From NCBI RefSeq assembly GCF_000974425.1, contig NZ_CP010429.1, positions 5,441,501 to 5,505,500 of the forward strand: a stretch of DNA of 64,000 bases, given 5' to 3'. The stretch comes from Spirosoma radiotolerans (GTDB taxonomy: Bacteria > Bacteroidota > Bacteroidia > Cytophagales > Spirosomataceae). Under the pieces are notes generated by a model, which saw only the letters and a program-made list of their open reading frames with translations, had not been told where the DNA came from and ran no database searches. Within the stretch, counting starts at the first letter, position 1. The number at the start of each line of letters is the position of its first letter. Positions 31,739 through 40,727 of this stretch are shown here, piece after piece. Position numbers and translations under genes: made by a program.

Positions 31739-33280
31739 CTACCGCGTTTTATTCGTCAGCACGATCAAGGGCAAGTGCGTATCCCAGGTTGGCTTTAGTC
31801 CTTCCTGAATGATGAACGTTTTCGAGAAATTACCCAGAATGACATCGGCATCACCGTCATTATCCCAATCGTTCACATCCATGCAAATCCAGCGCCCAAG
31901 CCTATTGACAGGCGGGGCATGGGGATGAAACTGCAACGGTTTTTGCTGTTCAAACAACAGAAAGCTCTCGGCGGGATTGTGTTTAAAATCAGCAAAAAAG
32001 GCAATTGTCGCGATGTCCAGATCGCCATCCTGATCAAAATCGGTGGCGACGGCTTTGGTGCAGCCATTGATTGGATAGAAATAGGCTTCCTTGTAGCGTT
32101 CGCCACCTTCGTTCAGGTAGATGTACACGCCGTGGTACGGTTTCAGCACTTTTGAGTAGTCGCTGTTATCGCCACAGGTGTACAGAATATCCAACCGGCC
32201 ATCTTGATTAAAATCGACCAGCTGAAAACTGGTCGAGCCATAAACGGATGGAAACCGAAGCAGATTCCGCTCCGTGAAACCGCCCCGTTTATCATTCAGA
32301 AATAGCCAGATGCCTTCATCGGCATGGGCGAACAACACCATCAAATCGGGCCAACCGTCGGCATTGAAATCACCCGTTACGGCCTGACTGGCTCCGGCCA
32401 CCTCCCGAATGGGCAATTTGGTATACTGATGATTCGCCCCTTGTTTGAGCCAGTACAGTCCGCCCATATTGTGTCCGAATCCACAAACAACCCAATCTGT
32501 CAGCCCATCTTTATTGAAGTCAGCGGATACCGATTGAAGGGGTCGGGGTAAGTCGGTAGCCACCGCTGACGAATCGGCCCCTTGTTTACCGGCTATGGTC
32601 AGTGAGATCAGCTCGCCTTTCGAAATATCGGCAGCCCGCATCGTGCCCAGGCAACTGAACACACCATGCTCGATGCCTGTTTTGTCCCGGAAAAACGTAG
32701 CACTAACCCCGGCCGAATTCAGCCGATTGAACAGGGTTGGTTGCAACGCCCGATTCCACCGATACAGATTATTCTGAAAGGCATCACTTGAATACAACTG
32801 ATGGCTAATCGTATCCATCGCCACCAGGGTCGTCATTGCCGTTTGCGTTGTGTCGAGCCGGGGTTTTTCAAGCGAAAACATGGCCCAGTCATTCGTCACG
32901 GGTTCAGGCGCTTTGGCCCCTTCCAGGGTTTCAGGCGCCAGTGTCTGGTAATAAAGAAGTAATTTCTGCCAGTTGTCGAACGAAATAGACGCCTTTGCGC
33001 CCGCATAATATACCCCTTCTGAATATACCTCAAGTCCCAGATTTGGAGCCATAGCGGGCAACACGTGCTTCACCCAAGTTTCTTTATTCAGCAAATCGGG
33101 CGATGGAACAAGGTGACAGCCAGCACAATGCTGCTGTGCCAGTTGCTTCCCTTCGGCAAGAGCCGGATCGTTCAGGGCAGCGTCCTTCCCCGATTGGCAA
33201 CTGCCAACGGCTATCCACACAGCCGCACTAATAAATGCGTATTGATAAAGCTGAAAAAAAGATCGCTTAAGGGTACTCAT
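31739..33280 (-). CDS. Cytochrome c-VCBS (FG-GAP) repeat lipoprotein
   Basis: The 513-residue protein has a lipoprotein signal with the acylated Cys at 28 (VGSCQSG). A c-type heme site follows (C52-AG-C55-H56, with a probable Met ligand in LPAMAPNLG). Several VCBS/FG-GAP repeats are visible, such as SADFNKDGLTDWVV, TGDFNADGWPDLMV, DFNQDGRLDILY, DFDQDGDLDIATI and NDWDNDGDADVIL, which bind calcium and build a beta-propeller. Such proteins are thought to sit on the surface and take part in binding or electron transfer with extracellular substrates; the partner is unknown. Confidence 0.85.
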   Translation of the reverse strand: MSTLKRSFFQLYQYAFISAAVWIAVGSCQSGKDAALNDPALAEGKQLAQQHCAGCHLVPSPDLLNKETWVKHVLPAMAPNLGLEVYSEGVYYAGAKASISFDNWQKLLLYYQTLAPETLEGAKAPEPVTNDWAMFSLEKPRLDTTQTAMTTLVAMDTISHQLYSSDAFQNNLYRWNRALQPTLFNRLNSAGVSATFFRDKTGIEHGVFSCLGTMRAADISKGELISLTIAGKQGADSSAVATDLPRPLQSVSADFNKDGLTDWVVCGFGHNMGGLYWLKQGANHQYTKLPIREVAGASQAVTGDFNADGWPDLMVLFAHADEGIWLFLNDKRGGFTERNLLRFPSVYGSTSFQLVDFNQDGRLDILYTCGDNSDYSKVLKPYHGVYIYLNEGGERYKEAYFYPINGCTKAVATDFDQDGDLDIATIAFFADFKHNPAESFLLFEQQKPLQFHPHAPPVNRLGRWICMDVNDWDNDGDADVILGNFSKTFIIQEGLKPTWDTHLPLIVLTNKTR

Positions 33281-33293
33281 TGCCTAATTATTC

Positions 33294-33364
33294 GTAGCCT
33301 GGACGGCCACGTCCGGGTGAAAGGAATGCATACGTCCATTCCCGAACGTGGCCGTCCAGGCTAC
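33294..33364. repeat. 24-bp inverted repeat between two minus-strand genes
   Basis: The arms 33294-33317 and 33341-33364 match at 23 of 24 positions with a 23-nt loop. The element ends four bases before the stop of the S9 peptidase gene and lies just upstream of the VCBS gene start, so it may be terminator and spacer at once. Confidence 0.7.
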
Positions 33365-33368
33365 TCGC

Positions 33369-35486
33369 TTACTGCCGCTCTCCTACCAGGTTCAGGATAA
33401 ACGCATATTCCAGGGCGATCTCTTTTAAGGCCTCGAACCGGCCCGATGCGCCACCGTGACCCGCTTCCATGTTGGTATGCAGCAGAAGCTGGTTGTTATC
33501 CGTTTTCATGACGCGTAGCTTGGCCACCCATTTGGCAGGCTCCCAATACTGCACCTGCGAATCGTGCAGCCCCGTTGTCACGAGCAGATTCGGATAAGCC
33601 TTTTTCTCAACGTTGTCGTATGGAGAGTACGACAGCATGTAATCATAATAATCCTTGTTTTTTGGATTACCCCACTCCTCAAACTCACCCGTTGTGAGCG
33701 GAATGCTTTCGTCGAGCATGGTGGTGACCACGTCGACGAAGGGAACAGCCGCCACCACACCCCGGTACAGCTGCGGAGCCTGGTTGATTACGGCACCCAT
33801 CAGCAGCCCACCCGCGCTGCCACCCATCGCAAAGAGTTTGTCGGTACTGGTGTATTTGTTCTTGGTCAGGTACTCCGACACGTCAACGAAGTCGTTGAAG
33901 GTATTTTTCTTTTTCAGCATTTTGCCGTCTTCATACCACCGGCGTCCCATTTCCTGACCACCCCGAATGTGTGCAATGGCAAAAATGAAGCCCCGGTCGA
34001 GCAGGCTCAGGCGTGTTGAACTAAACCCAGGGTCGGTCGAGTACCCGTAAGAACCATAGGAATATTGGAGCAACGGAGCCGAGCCATCTTTTTTGGTGCC
34101 TTTGCGATATACCAGCGACACGGGCACTTTGGCGCCATCGCGGGCCGTCACAAAAAACCGCTCCGATACGTAGTTGTTCCTGTCGAAGCCCCCCAACACT
34201 TCCTGCTGTTTCCGGAGCGTCTTCACCTTCGTATCCATGTTATAATCGAAGGTGGAGTTGGGCGTCGTCAGCGACGAATAGCTATACCGCAACACGTTGG
34301 TATTGAAATCAGGGTTATAACTGATACCCGCCACATAGGCTGGCTCGCCAAAATCAAGGTATTCATCGGCTTTGCTTTGCTGGTTGATCACCCGGATATT
34401 GGTCAGCCCTGCTTTCCGTTCGCCCAACACGAGGTGCTTGGCAAACACATCCATATTGGCCAGATACACATCCGGCCGATGGGCAATCACTTCTTTCCAG
34501 GCGGTCCGGTCTGTCGTTTTTCCTTCGGGCACTTCCATTAACCGAAAGTTCTCGGCCTTCCAGTTGGTCCGAACGTAAAACTTGTCTTTGTAATGAACAA
34601 TGTCATACTCATGCCCTTTCTGGCGAGGCAGGAAGGTGGTGAAATGCCCCGTCGGTTTGCTGGCTTCCAGCAACTGGTACTCGGTGGCTACGCCGTTATG
34701 ATCGGAGCTGATCTCGATGTATTTTTTTGATTTCGAACGACCCAGCCCCATGTAGAACTGGTTGTCTTTTTCTTCATACACCAGCACATCGCTTTTCGAG
34801 TCGGTTCCTAATACGTGCCGATAGACTTGATAGCCAAGCAGCGTCTGCGGGTCTTTTTTGACATAAAACAGCGTCTTGTTATCGGTTGCCCAGGCAAAGC
34901 TCCCCGCTTCGGTATTTGGAATAGCTTCGGGATATAGTTTACCCGTTTTCAGGTTTTTCACCCGCAATGTATAGAGCCGACGGCTAACGGTATCTTCGGC
35001 GAAAATGGCCAGCTCGTCGTTGTCCGACACCTCGAAACCGCCGATCTGGTAATAATTATGACCTTTCGCCATCACATTTCCGTCGAACATGATTTCTTCG
35101 GCCCCTTGCATCGAGCCTTTCCGGCGGCAATAAATCGGGTACTCGCCCCCGGTAACGAACCGGGTGTAGTAGTAATAAGCCCCCTCTTTGTAAGGCACCG
35201 ATTCGTCTTGCTGTTTGATGCGCCCTTTCATTTCCTCAAACAACTTAGTCTGCAAATCCTTGACCGGCGCCAGTACCTGATCGAGGTAGGCGTTCTCAGC
35301 TTTCAGATAATTGATGACTTCCGGATTTTCGCGTTCGTTGAGGTAGTAATAATTGTCGGTTCGTTTATGACCGTTCGTGATCAGTTCTTTAGGTTTCACA
35401 GCCGCTTTGGGCGGTGTAATGGGTTGTGCTTGGGTCATGCTATAGAGCGTGAGAGAAGTAATGAAAAGTAGACAAGTCCGTTTCAT
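33369..35486 (-). CDS. Prolyl oligopeptidase/oligopeptidase B-like S9 serine peptidase, secreted
   Basis: The protein has 705 residues from the ATG at 35486, where a signal peptide (MKRTCLLFITSLTLYSMTQAQ) begins. A beta-propeller (about 60-390) precedes the alpha/beta hydrolase domain. The catalytic Ser is S557 in GGSAGG. The Asp is in GLHDSQVQYWEPAKW and the His in EAGHGGASGR. S9A enzymes cut short peptides after Pro or basic residues; HDSQVQYWEPAKW is typical of the PtrB branch, which prefers basic residues. It acts in the periplasm. It is divergent from the DUF3431-like gene. Confidence 0.92.
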   Translation of the reverse strand: MKRTCLLFITSLTLYSMTQAQPITPPKAAVKPKELITNGHKRTDNYYYLNERENPEVINYLKAENAYLDQVLAPVKDLQTKLFEEMKGRIKQQDESVPYKEGAYYYYTRFVTGGEYPIYCRRKGSMQGAEEIMFDGNVMAKGHNYYQIGGFEVSDNDELAIFAEDTVSRRLYTLRVKNLKTGKLYPEAIPNTEAGSFAWATDNKTLFYVKKDPQTLLGYQVYRHVLGTDSKSDVLVYEEKDNQFYMGLGRSKSKKYIEISSDHNGVATEYQLLEASKPTGHFTTFLPRQKGHEYDIVHYKDKFYVRTNWKAENFRLMEVPEGKTTDRTAWKEVIAHRPDVYLANMDVFAKHLVLGERKAGLTNIRVINQQSKADEYLDFGEPAYVAGISYNPDFNTNVLRYSYSSLTTPNSTFDYNMDTKVKTLRKQQEVLGGFDRNNYVSERFFVTARDGAKVPVSLVYRKGTKKDGSAPLLQYSYGSYGYSTDPGFSSTRLSLLDRGFIFAIAHIRGGQEMGRRWYEDGKMLKKKNTFNDFVDVSEYLTKNKYTSTDKLFAMGGSAGGLLMGAVINQAPQLYRGVVAAVPFVDVVTTMLDESIPLTTGEFEEWGNPKNKDYYDYMLSYSPYDNVEKKAYPNLLVTTGLHDSQVQYWEPAKWVAKLRVMKTDNNQLLLHTNMEAGHGGASGRFEALKEIALEYAFILNLVGERQ

Positions 35487-35630
35487 AGAGGACGTCGTTT
35501 TAGGTCGTTTCGGAAGTTCTTCCGTAAAAATAATGTTTGTTTGGGCGCAACGGGTAGTAGCGTGCACAAAGAGACCATTAATTTCTTCACGATCTTTGCG
35601 TAACCGTTAGGTTCTGACGGTTAGGATGCC

Positions 35631-36344
35631 ATGCTCGAACTCGTTGTTGCTCATTATACGGAAAACCTAAACTGGTTGCGGAACCTGCCAACAGGCATAC
35701 GCACAACAGTTTACACCAAAAGTCCTGAGCCCATAACCGAGCCCCACACCCTTCCACTGCCCAACATCGGACGAGAAGCGCACACCTATTTGCACCACCT
35801 TGCCAGCCGCTACGATTCGCTAGCCGACTGGACGATTTTTTGCCAGGGCAAACCCTTCGATCATGCGTATGACTTCAAGAAAACGATACGGGAGTTTGAT
35901 TCGGAACGATCGGAGTTGAGTGGCACCGGAATTGATCCCGGTGCCACTCAACTCCGATCGTTCCGGTGGTTCGGGCATCTGATCGATACCGATGATAACC
36001 AGGGCCATCGGCTCTTTGTGCCCTGGAGTAAAAACGAGGATGGGCGAGATCTTGATTTGATTGGGTTTCATCATGCCTTGTTTGGCACCGATGGACCCGA
36101 TTTTTATACCTTCGTGCTGGGTGCTCAATTTGCTGTTCATAAAACCCTTGTCCAAAGCAGACCACGCTCTTTTTATGAACATGCCCTGAACATCTCGGTT
36201 TCTTTTCCGGATGCAGCCCACTGTTTCGAACGAAGCTGGGACCGTGTATTTGGTGTCGTTGGTATTGACCCGAACTGGCTGGCTGGACGCCAAACCGTTC
36301 AGTTGAAACAGATGAAGCACCAGCAGGTTAATCCGTCTCAGTAA
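35631..36344 (+). CDS. DUF3431-like protein carrying an in-frame palindrome insert
   Basis: The 237-residue protein fits the DUF3431 pattern: ELVVAHYTENLNWLRNLP, LPNIGREAHTYLHHLASRYD, DWTIFCQGKPFDH, and a C-terminal DAAHCFERSWDRVFG with WLAGRQTVQLK. Function is unknown; the family resembles glycosyltransferase-adjacent proteins. Between residues about 90 and 112 the frame runs through a 64-nt perfect inverted repeat, adding a stretch ERSELSGTG...QLRSFR that is absent in what I recall of the family. The frame is kept open, so the protein is probably still made. There is no signal peptide. Confidence 0.75.
   Translation: MLELVVAHYTENLNWLRNLPTGIRTTVYTKSPEPITEPHTLPLPNIGREAHTYLHHLASRYDSLADWTIFCQGKPFDHAYDFKKTIREFDSERSELSGTGIDPGATQLRSFRWFGHLIDTDDNQGHRLFVPWSKNEDGRDLDLIGFHHALFGTDGPDFYTFVLGAQFAVHKTLVQSRPRSFYEHALNISVSFPDAAHCFERSWDRVFGVVGIDPNWLAGRQTVQLKQMKHQQVNPSQ
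35902..35965. repeat. 28-bp perfect palindromic element inside a coding region
   Basis: The arms 35902-35929 and 35938-35965 are exact reverse complements around the 8-nt loop AATTGATC. The element lies wholly inside the DUF3431-like gene and is translated as a linker-like stretch of about 21 residues. Its arm (GGAGTTGAGTGGCACCGG core) looks like an intergenic repeat that has entered a gene. Confidence 0.85.
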
Positions 36345-36533
36345 AGGATTTCCCCTGCGCGACGTTCTGACTTTGGACCTTTAAATAAAAACTAAATTGA
36401 AAACAGGCCCTTACACCTGAATTATATATTTTTCCTGAAATAGATCGAACGCTTTAGGCCTACTTTGCGTCTACTCTTTCGGCATCTAAATCCATCAGCT
36501 TTTTTAATTAGGCACTCTTCCATCTGTCTTTCC

Positions 36534-38027
36534 ATGGCCCGCACATTTTACGTGCCTCGTTTTCGACTTGTGTTACTCTGTATCGGCACTGCCAGTACAT
36601 TAACGGCTTTTTACCCTGGTACACTCTCCTTTCGTAAGGCATTTACCCGCATAAACACGGAAGTAATCGAACACAGCCGTGCTTACGAAACTCTGGCCGA
36701 TGCCTCACAACGCGTAGGTCATCGCCTAACGGGAAGCCCAAATGGAGCCCGCGCCGAAGCGTATGCGTTTAACCTGCTGTCATCCTACGGATTTAAGGAA
36801 ATTCGCTACGAACCTTTTGAAGTAGAGTCGTGGATGCGTGACACGGTTACCCTGGCTATTGTCCCGAACAAAAGTGACAACTTTCGGGATGTTCCGGTGG
36901 TGGCCCTGGCTCATTCGCCCGTAGAAGCCCATGTACAGGGTGAAATCGTTGATGTTGGCAACGGGCTGGAAGGTGATTTTGCGGCCCTTAAAAACAAACT
37001 AAAGGGGAAAGTCGCGTTGGTGAATATTGGTCTGGCGGCTCCAACCCAAGGTGCCCGAAACCTGCACCGATCGGAGAAGACCGCTCTGGCCATTCAATAC
37101 GGTGCTACGGGTGTCATCATGGTCAATCTGGTTGCGGGCAATGTGCTGCTAACCGGAACGGCTTCGGTAACGGGCAAGCTGATTCCCATTCCGTCGGTTT
37201 GCATTTCGCTTGAAAGTGGCCAGGCGCTGCGGGCGTGGATGCAGGAAGAACATGAGAAATTACACGCGCAGATTCACATGACCAATACGAGCCGGAAAAT
37301 ACGGGCTCGTAACGTAGTGGCAACCCTGCGAGGATCGACCTACCCCGACGAGAAAATCATTGTGGGCGGTCATCTGGACTCCTGGGATCTGGCCACAGGC
37401 GCCATCGACAATGGCATTGGCTCCTTTGCCATTATGGACATTGCCCGCACGTTCAAAGCCCTGAAACTAAAGCCCAAACGCACCGTCGAGTTCGTCTTGT
37501 TTATGGGCGAAGAGCAGGGCCTGCTCGGCTCGCGGGCGATGGTCGAAAAGCTGAAAAAATCGGGTGAACTGGACAAGGTGCGCTATATGATGAACCTCGA
37601 CATGACCAACGACCCGACCGGCCTGAACGCCTTTGGCCACTCGGACATGGTCTCGTTTCTGAATACCATTGGCGAAACGATGAAAGACGTCGAACCGGCT
37701 TTTCCTAATCAAATGGAAAACCAGGCCGGGCTTCACTCCGACCATCAGCCATTTATGCTCGAAGGGGTCCCGGTGGTGGGTATGAATGGCCACCTGTCCC
37801 GAGAAGTTCTCGACTGCTATCACGCCAACTGCGACCGCATCAACCTCGTCAACGCCAGCCAGTTAAAAAACACCGTTCGGTATTCGTCCATGCTACTCTA
37901 CGCCCTGGCCGATGCCGATGACATTCCAGCGCATCGGCAAACGGATACGCAAACCCGCGATTATCTGGTGGCACAGGGCCTCCGTACACCCCTGCAAATT
38001 GCCAACGAGTGGCGGTGGAAAGAGTGA
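36534..38027 (+). CDS. M28-family metallopeptidase with PA domain, secreted
   Basis: The protein has 497 residues from the ATG at 36534, just before a membrane/signal helix (FRLVLLCIGTASTLTAF). A PA insertion (about 130-270, with GKVALVNIGL and GATGVIMVN) lies before the peptidase core. Zinc ligands and catalytic residues are seen as GGHLDSWDLATGAIDNG (His, Asp), MGEEQGLLGS (Glu-Glu), NLDMTNDPTG (Asp) and YHANCDRINLV (His). M28 enzymes are aminopeptidases or carboxypeptidases acting outside the cytosol. It lies 93 nt upstream of the dcw cluster; whether it is co-transcribed with ftsL is unclear. Confidence 0.9.
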   Translation: MARTFYVPRFRLVLLCIGTASTLTAFYPGTLSFRKAFTRINTEVIEHSRAYETLADASQRVGHRLTGSPNGARAEAYAFNLLSSYGFKEIRYEPFEVESWMRDTVTLAIVPNKSDNFRDVPVVALAHSPVEAHVQGEIVDVGNGLEGDFAALKNKLKGKVALVNIGLAAPTQGARNLHRSEKTALAIQYGATGVIMVNLVAGNVLLTGTASVTGKLIPIPSVCISLESGQALRAWMQEEHEKLHAQIHMTNTSRKIRARNVVATLRGSTYPDEKIIVGGHLDSWDLATGAIDNGIGSFAIMDIARTFKALKLKPKRTVEFVLFMGEEQGLLGSRAMVEKLKKSGELDKVRYMMNLDMTNDPTGLNAFGHSDMVSFLNTIGETMKDVEPAFPNQMENQAGLHSDHQPFMLEGVPVVGMNGHLSREVLDCYHANCDRINLVNASQLKNTVRYSSMLLYALADADDIPAHRQTDTQTRDYLVAQGLRTPLQIANEWRWKE

Positions 38028-38120
38028 GTTAACTCGGATTTTTCAAAATTTAGCCACGACCGGGCGGTGCCCATCGCGATGATTTTGTTTCTTTGTACAT
38101 ACATCGTACCCTAACCCATC

Positions 38121-38519
38121 ATGGCTAAAAATACCTTCCGGCAACCCGAGCGTATAGCCAAGCAGAAAAAACAACGGCGCAAGCTCAAACTGGCTTCCTG
38201 GCTCAATGAATTCATTGGGTTAGACCGTCTGTTTGGGGAAGATAACGCCTGGCCCATTCAGCACATTGACCGCATTCTGTGGGTTACGTTTCTGCTCATT
38301 CTTTACATTGGCCTGAATCACAACGCCGAACGGCTGGTTCGACGAACGTTGCGAGCCAAAGCCCAGGTCGATGAATTAAGATCGCAGTTTACGGTCCTGC
38401 AGGCCGATTTCAACAAGAGCGGCAAACAATCCGAAATTAGTAAACGTGTGGCGACACTCGGCCTGGCCGATAGCCAGACTCCACCCCATAAAATAGTGGT
38501 CAAGACCGATGAACATTAA
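38121..38519 (+). CDS. ftsL: FtsL-like divisome protein
   Basis: This 132-residue protein has a basic N-terminal tail (KQKKQRRKLK), one membrane helix (about 51-66, ILWVTFLLILYIGLNH) and a C-terminal coiled-coil-like part (RAKAQVDELRSQFTVLQADF). Its size, topology and position directly before ftsI mark it as the Bacteroidota FtsL, which bridges FtsQ and FtsW-FtsI in the divisome. Its stop overlaps the ftsI start by 11 bases, so translation is coupled. It is the first dcw gene here; mraZ and rsmH, usually upstream, are missing and an M28 peptidase gene is in their place. Confidence 0.8.
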   Translation: MAKNTFRQPERIAKQKKQRRKLKLASWLNEFIGLDRLFGEDNAWPIQHIDRILWVTFLLILYIGLNHNAERLVRRTLRAKAQVDELRSQFTVLQADFNKSGKQSEISKRVATLGLADSQTPPHKIVVKTDEH

Positions 38520-40641
38520 GCAGGATATCATTCAACGGGCGAATCACGTCTTTTACATTGTCATTTTCCTAGCCGTTGGTGTCGTCATCCGGCTGGTTTC
38601 GGTACAGTATTTCAAGAAAGACCTGAAAGGGAAATTCTGGCGGGAACGCGTGGCTGCTACCCTGATTCAACGGGATACGGTGCGGGCTATGCGGGGAAAC
38701 ATTTACGCCAATGATGGCAGCCTGCTGGCCACCTCTTTACCAACCTACGTGGTCGGTCTGGACCCAACCATGGCAAAGACCGAGTACTTCAACAAAAAAG
38801 TGGACTCTTTAGGCCTGCTGCTGTCCCGGATTTACCGGGATCGCTCCGCGCGTGACTATACTGACCTTGTTCGGGATGCCCGCGCCCATAAACGCCGGTA
38901 TGTGTTGCTCAACCGTCGGCGGGTCACGTTTCAGGAACGCCAGCAGATGCTTAAATGGCCGTTCTTCCGGTCTTCCAACAAAGTTGCCGCGCGGGGTGGC
39001 GTACTGCGTCCGTATTACGAACGCTACCATCCCTACGACCAGATGGCTGAACGTACTATCGGTAACCTTAATGCCAAAACCGGGCGGGGCCTGATTGGCC
39101 TGGAGGCTAGTTTTCAGCCCGCTCTGGCGGGTCGAAATGCCGTTGGTCTGGTGGAAGTATTATCGGGAGGGATTCGCAAACCCGTTGACGATGGTCCCGA
39201 AATGCGGCCCGAACCCGGCATGGATCTCTACACGACCATCGACGTTAATTACCAAGACATGGCCGAATCGGCGCTGCGGTCAACGCTGGAAAAATACAGT
39301 GCATCCAAGGGCTGTGTGATCGTCATGGAAGTGGCAACGGGCGAAATCCGGGCAATGGCCAACCTGACGAAAGTAAAAGGCAACAATGGTGAAGTTCGTT
39401 ACGTTGAAAATTTCAACCATGCGCTGGCTGGCCGAACCGACCCCGGCTCTACGTTCAAACTGGCCACCATGATGGCGCTGATGGAAGAGAAAGCTATCTC
39501 GCTCAATCAGCTTGTTGAAACGGGTCAGCATGCGGTGCGGTACAACGGGCTGAAAATTGTGGATTCCAACGGAGGTGGTTCCGGCACAATCACGGCCCGT
39601 CAGGTATTCGAAAAATCATCGAACATCGGCACTCACTTGCTGATGCGTAGTTATTTCTACAAGCGCCCTGACCTCTATTGCCGTTACCTGCGTAAGTTTC
39701 ACCTGACCCAGCCAACGGGTATTCACATGAAAGGAGAAGCCACGCCCATTGTGCGAAATCCCGATATGAAAGGCTGGAGCAAAGTATCGCTCACCTCGAT
39801 GTGCTATGGCTATGAAATGCAGATTACACCCTTGCAGATGCTGGCCTTCTACAATGCCGTTGCCAATGGCGGGCGCTGGGTCCGGCCGGTCATTGTGAAG
39901 CAAATCAAACTGGCCGACGAGCTTATTGAGGATAACAAACCATACGTAGCCCCCGACCCGATCTGCTCAAAAGAAACGGCGCGCAAGGCGCAGGATTTAT
40001 TGCGGGGCGTTGTCCAGAATGGAACGGCCAAACACATCAATAATCCGTTTTATGAGATCGCCGGAAAGACAGGAACCGCGCAGAAAGTCATTGACGGACA
40101 GTATCAGGTTGGCCGTTATTATACATCATTTATCGGTTATTTCCCGGCTAACAAGCCCAAATACAGCATGATCGCGGTGGTTGATAATCCGCAGCAGGGA
40201 GAAAATAAAGGTAGTTTATATGCAGGCGCCGTGTCAGCACCGGTCTTTAAAGCCGTAGCCGATCGGATTGTCGCTTATGATTATCAAATGCACGCGCCTA
40301 TTCGTGCCAATACCTCGCAACCCCGCTCATCGACGGATCTGGTCGCGGGTTATGCCGATGACCTGCATACGATCAGTTCGGCCCTGAACCTACCGAACGA
40401 ACCGTCGACTGAAGGCTGGGTTGAAACGGCTCTCAATGGACGTTGGAAAAGTCGGCCAACCCGTGCCGACCGGGTTCCCGATGTGCGGGGCCTACCCCTG
40501 CGCGATGCGCTGTTCTTGCTCGAAAACCGGGGCTTCCGGGTGTTGGTTGAAGGGCGGGGCAAAGTGAAAGACCAGTCGATCACACCGGGTCAGGAAACCG
40601 ATAAAACAACAGGAAAAGTAATAACCCTGACGCTGGGCTAA
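38509..40641 (+). CDS. ftsI: Septal peptidoglycan transpeptidase FtsI (PBP3) with PASTA domain
   Basis: The 710-residue protein has an N-terminal membrane helix (about 14-32). The pedestal domain (about 50-230) contains RGNIYANDGSLLATS. The transpeptidase domain follows: active-site S314 in STFK, S370-S-N372, and K520-T-G in GKTGTAQ. A PASTA domain (about 645-710, ending ITLTLG) lies at the C-terminus. It crosslinks septal peptidoglycan in complex with FtsW. It overlaps ftsL and is followed by a hairpin with seven T residues before murE. Confidence 0.95.
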   Translation: MNIKQDIIQRANHVFYIVIFLAVGVVIRLVSVQYFKKDLKGKFWRERVAATLIQRDTVRAMRGNIYANDGSLLATSLPTYVVGLDPTMAKTEYFNKKVDSLGLLLSRIYRDRSARDYTDLVRDARAHKRRYVLLNRRRVTFQERQQMLKWPFFRSSNKVAARGGVLRPYYERYHPYDQMAERTIGNLNAKTGRGLIGLEASFQPALAGRNAVGLVEVLSGGIRKPVDDGPEMRPEPGMDLYTTIDVNYQDMAESALRSTLEKYSASKGCVIVMEVATGEIRAMANLTKVKGNNGEVRYVENFNHALAGRTDPGSTFKLATMMALMEEKAISLNQLVETGQHAVRYNGLKIVDSNGGGSGTITARQVFEKSSNIGTHLLMRSYFYKRPDLYCRYLRKFHLTQPTGIHMKGEATPIVRNPDMKGWSKVSLTSMCYGYEMQITPLQMLAFYNAVANGGRWVRPVIVKQIKLADELIEDNKPYVAPDPICSKETARKAQDLLRGVVQNGTAKHINNPFYEIAGKTGTAQKVIDGQYQVGRYYTSFIGYFPANKPKYSMIAVVDNPQQGENKGSLYAGAVSAPVFKAVADRIVAYDYQMHAPIRANTSQPRSSTDLVAGYADDLHTISSALNLPNEPSTEGWVETALNGRWKSRPTRADRVPDVRGLPLRDALFLLENRGFRVLVEGRGKVKDQSITPGQETDKTTGKVITLTLG

Positions 40642-40648
40642 ACCCGAG

Positions 40649-40688
40649 CAGATAAAATTAGGTAGTCCTAAGCCTAATCTGTTTTTTT
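40649..40688 (+). terminator. Terminator-like hairpin between ftsI and murE
   Basis: A stem made mainly by ATTAGG (40657-40662) and CCTAAT (40673-40678), extended by CAGAT/ATCTG, is followed by seven T residues (40682-40688). In an operon this can act as a partial terminator that sets relative levels of ftsI and murE. Confidence 0.55.
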
Positions 40689-40727
40689 GCATCCGACAAA
40701 CGAACCCGTTGTTCGTTCGACCCGCGA

